This document shows, in pieces, positions 16,714 through 24,829 of a stretch of DNA of 34,929 nucleotides (within the stretch, counting starts at the first letter, position 1; each line of letters opens with the position of its first letter). Origin of the DNA: Chloroflexota bacterium (GTDB taxonomy: Bacteria > Chloroflexota > Anaerolineae > Promineifilales > Promineifilaceae); NCBI GenBank assembly GCA_013112725.1, contig JABFFZ010000062.1, forward strand, positions 1-34,929. The letters are read 5' to 3'. The position numbers and the translations under genes are program-made. The notes below the pieces were generated by a model, which did no database searches, was not told the origin of the DNA, and was given only the letters and a program-made list of their open reading frames with translations.

Positions 16714-17505
16714 TCATTTGCCTTTCCATTCAGGGTGCCGTTTCATCAAGAAGCTCTGCGCCCCTTCCATAAAATCTTCGGTGTGGAAAAGCTGGCTCTG
16801 TGCCCATCCTTCGAGCATTAAGCCCCGATCAATATCGCTGAAGCCATCAATCACTCGTTTGGCCATGCCGACGGCCAGCGGCGCGCCCTGGCAGATTTCA
16901 GCTGCCAGTTCTTCCGCTTTGGCAGTCAGGGCTTCTGGGGGGACGACATCATTAACAATGCCCCACGGCACGGCCGTTGCCGCTTCAAACTGTCGGCCGG
17001 TAAAAATAAGTTCTTTGGCGCGGGCGGGGCCAACCAACCTGACCAGCCGGGTGGTGCCGCCGACATCAGGAATCATGCCCAGGCGTGTTTCCGGCAGCCC
17101 CATCATGGTGCCGGCGGCTGCCAGACGAATGTCACAGGCCAGTGCCAGTTCCATGGCCAAACCCAGGCAGTAACCATGCAGCAGGGCAATGGTGGGCAGT
17201 TCCAACCGCTCCAACCGGGTTAACACCCGCTGGAAGTCATCGGTGATGGCACGCATCCGAGTTTGCCAGTGAGGGCCGTAACGATCCGCCATGCCCAACA
17301 GGGTGCTAACGTCAATACCGGCCGAAAATGCTTTGCCTTCGCCGCGAATGAAAACGGCACGCAGGCCAGGGGTGCGATTGGCTTGCTGCACGGCCGTGTC
17401 AAACTGCGTAAACAGCTCCACATTGATGGCATTTCGTTTGTCTGGCCGGTTGAGGATAATTTCAAAAATGGCGTCACGCTGCCGGGTGATGACGAACTCG
17501 TCCAT
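16714..17505 (-). CDS. enoyl-CoA hydratase/isomerase (crotonase family)
   Basis: About 263 aa, cytosolic. It hydrates or isomerises an enoyl-CoA in fatty-acid or related acyl-CoA degradation. Visible elements are RPDKRNAIN near the N-terminus, the oxyanion-hole segment KAFSAGIDVSTLLGM, GLAMELALACDIRLAA and GLPETRLGMIPDVGGTTRL. Both catalytic glutamates expected in true hydratases are present, in the MELALACD and LPETRLG segments. The ATG at 17505 has GGAGGT 6 nt upstream; a longer frame to 17544 would read through a repeat. No acyl-CoA dehydrogenase or thiolase is nearby. Confidence 0.88.
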   Translation of the reverse strand: MDEFVITRQRDAIFEIILNRPDKRNAINVELFTQFDTAVQQANRTPGLRAVFIRGEGKAFSAGIDVSTLLGMADRYGPHWQTRMRAITDDFQRVLTRLERLELPTIALLHGYCLGLAMELALACDIRLAAAGTMMGLPETRLGMIPDVGGTTRLVRLVGPARAKELIFTGRQFEAATAVPWGIVNDVVPPEALTAKAEELAAEICQGAPLAVGMAKRVIDGFSDIDRGLMLEGWAQSQLFHTEDFMEGAQSFLMKRHPEWKGK

Positions 17506-17519
17506 GAGATACCTCCGCT

Positions 17520-17573
17520 TGTGGGTGATTGGGTGATTGGGCAATTGGACTAATTACCCAATTACCCAATTAC
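17520..17573. repeat. octamer-type intergenic inverted repeat (GATTGGGT/AATTACCC)
   Basis: GGTGATTGGGTGATTGGGCAATTGG faces TAATTACCCAATTACCCAATTACG, giving a potential hairpin between the threonine synthase stop and the hydratase start. Confidence 0.7.
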
Positions 17574-17575
17574 GT

Positions 17576-18739
17576 TCATGATAACAGGAGGCGGTATTTT
17601 AACCCGCTGCCGGTATTGAAGACCAGGATGCGTTCGTCGGGGTGGAGCCATTGCTGCGCCACCAGATCTTGCAGGGCGGCAATGGTGGCGGCAGCTTCAA
17701 AGGAAACGAAGATGCCTTCGCTGCGGGCCAGGAGTTGCTGCGCTTCAAAGATACGGCCGTCGCTCACCGCCACCCCTGTCCCCTTACTTTCTCGTAACGC
17801 TTGCAGCATTAGCCGCCCGCCAATCGTCACGGGCACACGCAGGCCCCCGGCTAACGTGACCGCATTTTCCCAGGGTTGGGTGGCTTCCCAACCTTCATGG
17901 AAAGCCTTGACCACCGGGGCGCAGCCATCAGCCTGGGCGGCAACCATACGTGGCCGGTGGCGGCCAATCCAACCCAATTCTTCCATTTCGGCAAACGCTT
18001 TCCACATGCCAATCAGCCCGGTACCGCCGCCGGTGGGGTAGATAATCACATCCGGCAGTTCCCAGTTGAAGGTGGCGGCCAGTTCATACCCCATGATTTT
18101 TTTGCCTTCGACGCGGTACGGCTCTTTGAGTGTCGAAACGTCGAACCAGCCGCCCACAATGGCGTCGGCAGCGGCCTCCCGTCCGGCGTCGTTAATCAAC
18201 CCGTTGACCAGGTGCAGGTCAGCGCCGGTCATCTGCACTTCGTTGATGTTGATCAGCGGGGCATCTTGGGGCATGTAGACGTGGGCGCGCAGCCCGGCGC
18301 GGGCGGCGTAGGCGGCCAGAGCGCCGCCAGCATTACCGGCGGTGGGGATAACAAATTCGGTAACGCCTAATTCGCGGGCGCGGCTGACAGCGGCGGCCAA
18401 TCCCAACGCCTTAAAACTGCCGGTAGGGTTTTGCCCTTCATCCTTCAAATAAAGCTGGTTGAGGCCAAGCTGACGGCCTAGTTGGTCTAATTTAAGGATG
18501 GGTTTACCGCCTTCACCGAAGGTAGTGATGTACTGTGGATCGCGCACGGGCAGCAGTTCACGGAAGCGCCACATATTACACGGCCGTTGCAGCAGCGCAT
18601 CCCGGTCTAGTTCGGCTGCCGCTTTAGCCAGGTCATACCGGGCCAGCAGCGGCTGACCGGCGTCGCTGAGGCGAATGACTTGGTCGGCGTCATAGCGCTG
18701 CCCGGTCAGGGAACATTCCAGGTGGGAGAGGTAGCTCAT
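17576..18739 (-). CDS. thrC: threonine synthase
   Basis: Converts O-phosphohomoserine to threonine using pyridoxal phosphate; cytosolic, 387 aa. The cofactor lysine is K110 in EGQNPTGSFKALG, TAGNAGGALAAYAAR follows for the phosphate and substrate region, and YPTGGGTGLIGMWKA is the glycine-rich phosphate-binding loop. The N-terminal part contains YLSHLECSLTGQRYD, typical of the threonine-synthase branch with a short zinc-ribbon-like start, though the full Cys set is not present. The start lacks a clear Shine-Dalgarno. No other threonine gene is adjacent. Confidence 0.9.
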   Translation of the reverse strand: MSYLSHLECSLTGQRYDADQVIRLSDAGQPLLARYDLAKAAAELDRDALLQRPCNMWRFRELLPVRDPQYITTFGEGGKPILKLDQLGRQLGLNQLYLKDEGQNPTGSFKALGLAAAVSRARELGVTEFVIPTAGNAGGALAAYAARAGLRAHVYMPQDAPLININEVQMTGADLHLVNGLINDAGREAAADAIVGGWFDVSTLKEPYRVEGKKIMGYELAATFNWELPDVIIYPTGGGTGLIGMWKAFAEMEELGWIGRHRPRMVAAQADGCAPVVKAFHEGWEATQPWENAVTLAGGLRVPVTIGGRLMLQALRESKGTGVAVSDGRIFEAQQLLARSEGIFVSFEAAATIAALQDLVAQQWLHPDERILVFNTGSGLKYRLLLS

Positions 18740-18757
18740 GGGAGTTAGGAAGTAACC

Positions 18758-18838
18758 GTTCAGACCTGACAGGTTTTTACCAGTTCAACTTGAAACTTTG
18801 CAGGCCAAAAACCTGTCAGGTCTCTTGAGGGACTGAAC
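18758..18838. repeat. 81-bp inverted-repeat element, copy 1 (GTTCAG...CTGAAC)
   Basis: Outer arms GTTCAG and CTGAAC enclose inner arms GACCTGACAGGTTTTT (18763-18778) and AAAAACCTGTCAGGTC (18807-18822). A second copy with compensating changes is at 21042-21124. The structure is consistent with a small non-coding repeat or MITE-like unit. Confidence 0.75.
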
Positions 18839-18844
18839 ACTTAC

Positions 18845-18910
18845 GTTAGGAATTATGAATTATGAAGGATGAATTATGAATCTGGCTCTCTTGCTTCATA
18901 ATTCCTAATT
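18845..18910. repeat. short AT-rich inverted repeat (GAATTATGAATTATGA)
   Basis: TTAGGAATTATGAATTATGAAGG faces CTTCATAATTCCTAATTTT. It lies directly downstream of the single-domain response regulator and may act as its terminator. Confidence 0.55.
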
Positions 18911-19330
18911 TTAGAGATAAGCAACGGGTACGGCCGTGCCGGGTTGGGTAGTTTGGGTTGGTTCGCCCAGGTATTGGCGCAGCACGGCCCGAATCTGGCG
19001 AATGTCGGCCGGTTTGCGCAGGAAATCATTGCAGCCTGCGGCCAGAGCCGCCTGTTCGGCCTCGTCATTGCCAAAGGCGGTGAGGGCGATGATGGGAGTA
19101 TGGGAAAAGGTGGGGCGCTGCCGTAGTTGGCGGGTGAGGTCAAAGCCGGTGAGGCCGCCGGGCAGGTGCAAATCCATGAAGATGAGGTCAGGCTGGTGGG
19201 TAACGGCCGTGTGCCAGCCCGTTTCGGCATTCGCCGCCGCTAAAAACTCCAGCCCTTCGGCCTGCACAATCCGCTGAACCAATAATCTGTTGTTAGTATG
19301 ATCTTCCACATACAAAACTCGCTTGCCCAT
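18911..19330 (-). CDS. single-domain response regulator (REC only)
   Basis: 139 aa, cytosolic, essentially one receiver domain. It has the acidic pocket YVEDHTNNR near the start, the phospho-acceptor Asp in LIFMDLHLPGG, the conserved Thr in IIALTAFG and Lys in DFLRKPAD. No output domain follows; a short Pro/Thr-rich tail ends the protein. Such DivK/CheY-like proteins relay phosphate or act by protein binding. GGAGG lies about 8 nt before the ATG. No kinase is adjacent; the membrane kinase at 21150-22613 and the PAS kinase at 28956 are candidates in view, but this is inference. Confidence 0.87.
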   Translation of the reverse strand: MGKRVLYVEDHTNNRLLVQRIVQAEGLEFLAAANAETGWHTAVTHQPDLIFMDLHLPGGLTGFDLTRQLRQRPTFSHTPIIALTAFGNDEAEQAALAAGCNDFLRKPADIRQIRAVLRQYLGEPTQTTQPGTAVPVAYL

Positions 19331-19426
19331 GATGACGACCTCCGTTAATTGTCTGGTTTACCAGGTGCAGCTCCCCTCAAATTGCCACAACAGGCAGATT
19401 ATCACAAACACTCAGTCGCCTCAAGG

Positions 19427-19530
19427 CTATATTAGCTATACCTTTTATAGAAAATTTTGATAGTATAGCGGACAGCCCTATAGGGATTTGTGACTATACA
19501 ACCTTTATTTCTGGCATTCTGGGCTATACT
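19427..19530. promoter_or_regulatory. CTATA/TATAG-rich probable LysR control region
   Basis: Seven CTATA or TATAG half-sites lie in about 100 bp. They include the inverted repeat CTATA-CCTTT-TATAG (19436-19450) and the palindrome CCCTATAGGG (19477-19486). A TATACT -10-like box (19525-19530) sits 14 bp before the LysR ATG. LysR regulators commonly bind AT-rich dyads and control their own promoter; that this one does so is inference. Confidence 0.45.
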
Positions 19531-19543
19531 TAAGTGTAATACC

Positions 19544-20428
19544 ATGGAACTAGGGCAGATCGAAGCATTTTTAGCAGTGGTGCGGGAAGGCAGTTTTACG
19601 GGGGCCGCCTCCCGGCTTAACCTGACACAGCCGTCGCTCAGCGCCCGGATTCAGCAGTTAGAGCAAAGTTTGGGTGGGGAGTTGTTTTTTCGGGATCGGC
19701 GTCCGGTGCAGTTGACGTTGATGGGACGCACGTTTGTGGATTATGCAGAACGGGCGTTGGGCATTTTAGACGCAGGCTACACGGCCGTGCGCGCCACCCA
19801 GATCGGCACAGTGGGCAAGGTAACGGTGTGCTGCCCCTTCTCGCTGGCAACCTATCTGCTGCCGGAAGTGGTCAACCGGTTTGGGCAGGCACATCCACAG
19901 GCAGAGTTGTATATTGAAGCCGGTCATTCTGATTTTGCCGTCAATCAGTTGCTTGATGGCATGGTGAATCTGGCCATGGCTGCTGCCTTTCCCCGTTATG
20001 CCAGCCAGACACAAACGCTGCTGCGGCTGCACGATGAAATGGTGGCAGCGGTGTCGCCGGAACACGAACTGGCGGGGGCAGCGGCCGTGCCCATTGCGCA
20101 ACTATGGCAGTACCAACTGATCATCATTCATTGGGGCGCGGCGTTTGACGCCTATCTGGAAAGTTTGCGCCAGATCAGTGTGGCAACTGGGCCAACGGTG
20201 CGGGTGCCGTTAGCCGCGGCTATCCCCATGGCGCAATTGCCAAATAGTGTCACCTTTTTACCGCGCCGGCTGACGGCCGTGTCCCATCTGGTAGAACTCA
20301 ACGTGCCCGACTTCCAATTTGATTGGGACGCCATTGTCATTACTCGCCGCGAACGGCAGTTGACTGAACTGGAACAATCGTTTGTAGATATTGTAGCGGC
20401 CGTATGGCATAGCACACGGCCTCGCTAA
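19544..20428 (+). CDS. LysR family transcriptional regulator
   Basis: About 294 aa. Residues 1-60 form the winged helix-turn-helix: MELGQIEAFLAVVREGSFTG, AASRLNLTQPSLSARIQQLEQSLG and LFFRDRRPVQLT. The remainder is a two-lobed co-inducer domain. The ATG at 19544 starts exactly at the family's usual N-terminus; an upstream TTG would add 18 unrelated residues. It is divergent from the single-domain regulator and 36 bp upstream of the DUF427 gene on the same strand, so the pair may form a unit. The effector cannot be inferred. Confidence 0.9.
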   Translation: MELGQIEAFLAVVREGSFTGAASRLNLTQPSLSARIQQLEQSLGGELFFRDRRPVQLTLMGRTFVDYAERALGILDAGYTAVRATQIGTVGKVTVCCPFSLATYLLPEVVNRFGQAHPQAELYIEAGHSDFAVNQLLDGMVNLAMAAAFPRYASQTQTLLRLHDEMVAAVSPEHELAGAAAVPIAQLWQYQLIIIHWGAAFDAYLESLRQISVATGPTVRVPLAAAIPMAQLPNSVTFLPRRLTAVSHLVELNVPDFQFDWDAIVITRRERQLTELEQSFVDIVAAVWHSTRPR

Positions 20429-20463
20429 ACTAGCCACCAGCAACTATAGAAGGAGAATTCAGG

Positions 20464-20958
20464 ATGCGACTAAAGCGAATTGAACCAGGCCCAGGGCAGG
20501 AATCAGTATGGGATTACCCACGTCCACCACGTCTGGAAGACTGCTCAAAACACATTCAAGTAAAGTTGGGCGGCGTCATCATTGCAGACACCCGCCGTGC
20601 CATACGCGTGCTGGAAACCAGCCACCCCCCCGTCTATTACATTCCGCCTGAGGATGTACAGATGGATTACCTGATCCCGCGTTTCAATCGTTCATTTTGT
20701 GAGTGGAAAGGCGAGGCGCATTATTATGGCGTGATGGTCGATGACCGGGTGGTGGATATTGCCGCCTGGTACTACCCCACACCGACACCGGCGTTTGCGC
20801 CCATTCGCATGCACATCGCTTTTTATGCCCAGTATATGGATTCTTGCACGGTAGATGACGAAGAAGTCACGCCGCAGCCCGGTGGCTTTTACGGCGGCTG
20901 GATCACCAGCGATGTGGTTGGCCCGTTTAAGGGGGATACGGGGTCGGAACTGTGGTAA
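20464..20958 (+). CDS. DUF427 family protein
   Basis: 164 aa, cytosolic. The whole protein fits one DUF427 domain: ESVWDYPRPPRLEDCS, ADTRRAIRVLETSHPPVYYIP, then RSFCEWKGEAHYYGV and AWYYPTPTPAFAPIRMHIAFYA. The family is a small beta-rich fold of uncertain biochemical role. The start has AGAAGGAG upstream. The TAA stop is the first three bases of an intergenic GTAATT-type repeat. Its closeness to the LysR gene suggests control by it, but this is inference. Confidence 0.88.
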   Translation: MRLKRIEPGPGQESVWDYPRPPRLEDCSKHIQVKLGGVIIADTRRAIRVLETSHPPVYYIPPEDVQMDYLIPRFNRSFCEWKGEAHYYGVMVDDRVVDIAAWYYPTPTPAFAPIRMHIAFYAQYMDSCTVDDEEVTPQPGGFYGGWITSDVVGPFKGDTGSELW

Positions 20959-21030
20959 TTGAGTAATCGAGCAACTGGGTAATTGGGTAATTGGCGCCAA
21001 TCACTTAATTACCTGATTACCCAATTACCG
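20955..21030. repeat. octamer-type intergenic inverted repeat (AATTGGGT)
   Basis: GTAATTGAGTAATCGAGCAACTGGGTAATTGGGTAATTGG, arranged as 8-bp steps, faces CTTAATTACCTGATTACCCAATTACC. It abuts the second copy of the 81-bp element and lies between two convergent genes. Confidence 0.75.
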
Positions 21031-21041
21031 GAATTGTAAGC

Positions 21042-21124
21042 GTTCAGACTTGACAAGTTTATTACCAGAGGCAGTTGCCGCAATTCAGGCGCAAAAACTT
21101 GTCAAGTCTCCAGAGGAACTGAAC
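21042..21124. repeat. 83-bp inverted-repeat element, copy 2 (GTTCAG...CTGAAC)
   Basis: Same architecture as 18758-18838. The inner arms are GACTTGACAAGTTT (21047-21060) and AAACTTGTCAAGTC (21095-21108). Relative to copy 1 the C-to-T and G-to-A changes occur in both arms, so pairing is kept. Confidence 0.75.
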
Positions 21125-21149
21125 GGTTACCCTGAATTACCGTCATTTC

Positions 21150-22613
21150 TCATGGCTGGTTCAAAGGTAATCGCACGGTAAAGGTGCTGCCTTTATCCAC
21201 TTCGCTGTCTACAGAAATGAAACCCAGGTGCGCTTCTACCAGGTTTTTGACGATAGTCAGGCCTAAGCCGGTGCCAATAGCCAGGTTTTGGTGTCCTTTG
21301 ACACGGCTGTAACGGTCAAAAATATAAGGCATCTCATCTTCGGGGATGCCATAGCCGGAGTCTGAAATCTCTACCAGGGCGTAACGGCCGTTTGCACTCA
21401 CCGCTACCTCCACTGACCCTTCCTTCGGTGTATATTTAATGGCATTGGAGATGAGATTTGTCAAAACTCGTTCGATCTTCTTTTCATCGGCCGTAATTAA
21501 AACAGGTGTGGGCACGGGGTCGAATTGCAAACTGATTTGTTTTTCTATAGCCTGCGCCTGTACCGTTTCCGCTGTACTCTTTGCCAGCAGCGCCAGGTCA
21601 AACTCCGACAGGTCTAACTCTAACCCGGCGCCAGAAGTCATCTTTTCCAGATCGAGAATGTTATTCACAATTTCCAACAGTGTTTCCTGACTGCGCAGCA
21701 CCACATTGGCAATTTGCACCTGCTGCTCACGGGACAATTCACGATCACGCAAGATGCTACCATATCCTTTAATGCTGGTGAGCGGTGTGCGCATATCATG
21801 GGTTAATACTGCCAGGAATTGATCCTTTTCTTTGTTGAGCCGTTCCAGTTCACCATTGGCTTCGGCCAACGCCTGGGTGCGCAAAGCCACCAGGTCTTCT
21901 AAATTGTCCATCTGTTTCTTGGCATTGTTCACGGTGACGCGGAAGGAATAGGCAGAGAGAATAATGGGCAAGACAAAGATGGCTAAACCGAGCAGGCCAA
22001 AAAGGGACACGGCCGTGTACACCAACCCCCCACCCACTGTCATCACCGTCACATTCATGGGCACGGCCCAACGATTATCGTGCCACATTTCCAGCGGCTT
22101 AATACCATGCGCCAGAAAGATAATCATCGCCAGCAGCCAAAAATTAACCTGGTCGCCCACAACCGCCCCTGCTAACCAGGGCACGGTACGGGCCAAAATC
22201 GTGTCGCCGCCCAACAAACTGTTCGTCACATAAAAAGCAACGCCGGCCAGGCAGATGGAAATGGCCTGCATACCGGCATTGACCCCCAGCCGCTCCAGTT
22301 CAGCTTTCCATACACGCTGGCCTGAACGCAAATTAACCACCCACAACCCAATTTCAGCGATAGCTGCTACAGCGCCGCCGGTGATGGGGTCATACAAACC
22401 AACAACCGCATAACTCATGGCGCCGCTCACCGAAACACCGAAACGCCCGCCCACCATATAGGTCATTGTACTCTGGGCTGCAATGGCAATCAGCAGCAGC
22501 AGCAGCAGTGTAAGCTTGTCATCCGCATTCAGGAATAACCAGGCGCCCCAAATAACAATTGTTACCCCGACCAGAGTCAAGAAGCCTGAATAGATGTTGC
22601 GTAATTTAAGCAT
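21150..22613 (-). CDS. membrane sensor histidine kinase
   Basis: About 487 aa. Residues 8-230 contain roughly seven hydrophobic helices forming a membrane sensor without a large extracellular domain. A coiled coil follows (230-262), then the dimerisation/phospho-acceptor domain with FLAVLTHDMRTPLTSIKGYG (phospho-His H272), and an ATPase domain with LTNLISNAIKYTP (N box), EISDSGYGIPEDEM (G1) and GTGLGLTIVKNLVEAHLG (G2). The ATG at 22613 is chosen over a frame extending to 22775, because the extra residues come from hairpin sequence; no strong Shine-Dalgarno is present. No response regulator is adjacent, so it is an orphan kinase. Confidence 0.9.
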   Translation of the reverse strand: MLKLRNIYSGFLTLVGVTIVIWGAWLFLNADDKLTLLLLLLIAIAAQSTMTYMVGGRFGVSVSGAMSYAVVGLYDPITGGAVAAIAEIGLWVVNLRSGQRVWKAELERLGVNAGMQAISICLAGVAFYVTNSLLGGDTILARTVPWLAGAVVGDQVNFWLLAMIIFLAHGIKPLEMWHDNRWAVPMNVTVMTVGGGLVYTAVSLFGLLGLAIFVLPIILSAYSFRVTVNNAKKQMDNLEDLVALRTQALAEANGELERLNKEKDQFLAVLTHDMRTPLTSIKGYGSILRDRELSREQQVQIANVVLRSQETLLEIVNNILDLEKMTSGAGLELDLSEFDLALLAKSTAETVQAQAIEKQISLQFDPVPTPVLITADEKKIERVLTNLISNAIKYTPKEGSVEVAVSANGRYALVEISDSGYGIPEDEMPYIFDRYSRVKGHQNLAIGTGLGLTIVKNLVEAHLGFISVDSEVDKGSTFTVRLPLNQP

Positions 22614-22670
22614 AAATAATTGTGAACACGCAAGTTTTCCACAGCAAAATAACTGCCATACCCCAACTTT

Positions 22671-22709
22671 AAAACAAAAACCCCATGATGCCCATAGGAG
22701 ATCATGGGG
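22671..22709 (-). terminator. rho-independent terminator of the subtilase gene
   Basis: On the minus strand CCCCATGAT pairs with ATCATGGGG (22681-22709, 9-bp stem, 11-nt loop) and is followed by TTTTTGTTTT (22680-22671). It lies about 70 bp past the subtilase stop. Confidence 0.8.
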
Positions 22710-22726
22710 AATAAATTGTTTGTAGG

Positions 22727-22767
22727 GGCTGGTTGCTGGCGGCTGGTGCAGCCGCCAGCAACCAGCC
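22727..22767. repeat. perfect 19-bp-arm hairpin of heptamer units
   Basis: GGCTGGTTGCTGGCGGCTG, loop GTG, and its exact complement. The arm is built of GCTGGTT, GCTGGCG, GCTGGTG-like 7-mers. It lies between the subtilase stop and its terminator. Related AGCCACCAGCAAC text appears near 10970 and 20432. Confidence 0.8.
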
Positions 22768-22777
22768 ACTGGCAACG

Positions 22778-24418
22778 TTAATTGTCGTAATCAGTCAGGC
22801 CCGTCCAGGAATAACCACCTGTCCAGGAATAGCCCCCTGTCCAGGAATAACCGCCTGTCCAGGAGTAGCCCCCTGTCCAGGAGTAACCACCCGTCCAGGA
22901 GTAGCCACTTTGCCACACATCACCGTCTTGCCATTCTTGCCAATCGGTGCTGCCCGTCCACGAATAGCCGCCTGTCCAGGAGTAACCACCTGTCCACGAA
23001 TAACCGCCTGTCCAGGAATAACCACCCGTCCAGGAGTAACCACCTGTCCACGAATAACCGGCTGCGTCGGACAAGGGCTGCCCATCTTCACCGACGATGA
23101 CAAAAACGCCATCCTGGAAGGTAGCGGGGCCAACGTACATCTGGCCGGGGGTCATGTTGGCATTGGCCTCGCCAGCCGGGGGTGTAAGCACGGCCGTTGC
23201 CGCGTCCACACGCCCTGCCCCTTGCTGGAAAATGCTCCAGGCCAGGCTGCCATCCGCATAAGCCGCCGGCCGGGCCGCAGCCATCAGGGCATATTTCACC
23301 TGATTGGGCGTCATCGTCGGGTTGGCCTGTAAGATGAGCGCCACCACGCCGGAGGTCACGGCCGTAGCCGACGACGTACCTGCAATCTGATAATACTCAC
23401 CCCGGATGCGCGCCTCCCGGTGGCTGCGCGCCCAGGTCGTGCCGGCTTTGGTCATGGCCACCATATGCGCGCCAGGGGCAACTACATCTGGTTTCACAAA
23501 ACCCGTCTCGGTGGGGCCGGCGCCGCTAAATGGAGTAATGTAGTCATCGCTCTCATCCGTTGGCGTGAAGTTATCTGTATATGCGCCGACCGTAATGACA
23601 AACGGATCATTGCCGGGCACGGCAATACTCATGGCGCCTGGGCCATCATTCCCGGCAGCCGCCACGACCACAACCCCGGCCGTCCAAAGCGCCTCAACCG
23701 CCAGGTTAATGGGATCAGCCCAATAGGGGCTATCTATGCCACCGACCAGCGAGAGGTTGGCAACACGAATATTGTAAACGTCTTTGTTTTGCAGAATCCA
23801 GTTTAGCCCTTCCAGGATGTCCGAGTACGTACCTTTACCCACTTCATCCAGGACACGCACATCAATAAAATTAACGGCGGGGGCCACGCCAATTGTGCCA
23901 TTCGAGTCGGTGTGATTATTCCCAATCAGGCTGGCCATCATCGTACCGTGGCCATGGGGATCTGGTTTGTGCGAACCATTATCCAGGGCGTCAAAACGGG
24001 CGATAATCCGTCCGCGATTCCAATTCATCGGGGCAATCCCCGTATCTACCACCGCTACACCAACACCCTGACCGTGATATCCGGCGGCCCACACCGCGGC
24101 CGCGCCGATCACTTCTGGAGCATCCATTCCGGGGGCATCACCGGCCACCATTACCTGGCCATCTTCATAAATGGCGACAACTTGATCCTCACCAGCCAGA
24201 GATGTTACCTGATGGGACGGTAGCTTTACTGACACGGCGTTGATAATGGGCAATTCTGTCTGAATCTGCCCGCCATATTTCTGCGCTAGTTCTCCAGCAA
24301 TCTGGCTGTTGGCGGCTTGCACCACAATGGAACGAATGGGGGACGAAGGTGAGGGGATGGCGCTGAAAACGGCCGTTACCAAAATAAAAAATAAACTGAT
24401 GGTTAAAATGCGCTTCAT
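22778..24418 (-). CDS. secreted subtilisin-like serine protease (S8) with twelve C-terminal GYSWTG repeats
   Basis: 546 aa. A signal peptide (MKRILTISLFFILVTAVFS) leads to a pro-domain-like region (NSQIAGELAQKYGGQIQTEL...) and an S8 catalytic domain. The triad is visible as Asp in VAVVDTGIAP, His in DPHGHGTMMASLIG and Ser in GTSSATAVTSGVVALI; the oxyanion Asn is in VVAAAGNDGPG. After a short linker come six GYSWTG hexapeptides (454-489), a Trp/Asp-rich spacer STDWQEWQDGDVWQS (490-504) and six more (505-540), ending LTDYDN. No sortase or S-layer anchor is seen, so the repeats may be the surface-binding or substrate-mimicking part. AGGAGAG precedes the ATG. The nine-codon ORF at 24830 encodes one copy of the same motif. 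Confidence 0.92.
   Translation of the reverse strand: MKRILTISLFFILVTAVFSAIPSPSSPIRSIVVQAANSQIAGELAQKYGGQIQTELPIINAVSVKLPSHQVTSLAGEDQVVAIYEDGQVMVAGDAPGMDAPEVIGAAAVWAAGYHGQGVGVAVVDTGIAPMNWNRGRIIARFDALDNGSHKPDPHGHGTMMASLIGNNHTDSNGTIGVAPAVNFIDVRVLDEVGKGTYSDILEGLNWILQNKDVYNIRVANLSLVGGIDSPYWADPINLAVEALWTAGVVVVAAAGNDGPGAMSIAVPGNDPFVITVGAYTDNFTPTDESDDYITPFSGAGPTETGFVKPDVVAPGAHMVAMTKAGTTWARSHREARIRGEYYQIAGTSSATAVTSGVVALILQANPTMTPNQVKYALMAAARPAAYADGSLAWSIFQQGAGRVDAATAVLTPPAGEANANMTPGQMYVGPATFQDGVFVIVGEDGQPLSDAAGYSWTGGYSWTGGYSWTGGYSWTGGYSWTGGYSWTGSTDWQEWQDGDVWQSGYSWTGGYSWTGGYSWTGGYSWTGGYSWTGGYSWTGLTDYDN
22799..22906 (-). repeat. six 18-bp coding repeats (GYSWTG), block A
   Basis: Six in-frame 18-bp units near the end of the subtilase, each encoding GYSWTG. 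They vary at synonymous positions, for example TCC or TCA-like Ser codons and GGC or GGT Gly codons. Selection therefore appears to act on the peptide rather than on recent DNA copying. Confidence 0.9.
22952..23059 (-). repeat. six 18-bp coding repeats (GYSWTG), block B
   Basis: Second run of six identical hexapeptides, separated from block A by 45 bp encoding STDWQEWQDGDVWQS. Synonymous differences between units show that the array is not freshly amplified. Confidence 0.9.
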
Positions 24419-24519
24419 GATACTTCTCTCCTGCAGTGAATTGCTGCTTACAAATTGAAGCTGTTGTCATGTTGTTTGGGGTAACTGGTATGAGGATCAG
24501 TCTCCCAGCCCCCATTTAC

Positions 24520-24548
24520 ATTATCCAGAATACCCATCCGCGCCTCAA
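24520..24548 (-). promoter_or_regulatory. predicted promoter of the subtilase gene
   Basis: On the minus strand TTGAGG (24548-24543), a 17-bp spacer and GATAAT (24525-24520) are followed by a leader of about 95 nt before the ATG at 24418. Confidence 0.5.
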
Positions 24549-24829
24549 TAGGAAAAGGGGTGAATGACCTTTTTCCCATTGTTGTTTATGAAATTTTTAT
24601 TGTTGCCTGTAAGACAGGCTTTAAGGATAATAGGTTATATATTTTGCGGTAATGTAACTTCATGTGTAGTATAGCAATTGAATAGAACTGACCAGGGCGA
24701 ATTACCACATCATATTTATGTGGTGTGTGTTGTTCTTGTGTTGTGATGGTGTCCTTGCGGGCCTGTCGCAACGCAGTTTTATTTTTTATTGTTGTTGGGT
24801 TAACCGGATTTTAGGAAGGAGTGTGCAGC
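24549..24829. other. divergent AT-rich control region between the subtilase and micro-ORF
   Basis: No protein gene is supported. It contains a small hairpin GCCTGT-AAG-ACAGGC (24606-24620), the dyad ACCACAT-N7-ATGTGGT (24704-24724) that could be an operator, and a weak CTGACC-N17-CATATT (24688-24716) overlapping that dyad. The region is clearly more AT-rich than its surroundings. Confidence 0.45.

Noticed and set aside
22614..22775. Extension of the membrane kinase through 54 further residues
   Set aside because: The extension is encoded by a terminator and a perfect hairpin and does not resemble protein.
22799..23059. Regular 18-bp repeats resembling a CRISPR array
   Set aside because: The units are contiguous without spacers, stay in frame and encode GYSWTG in a secreted protease; no cas genes are present.
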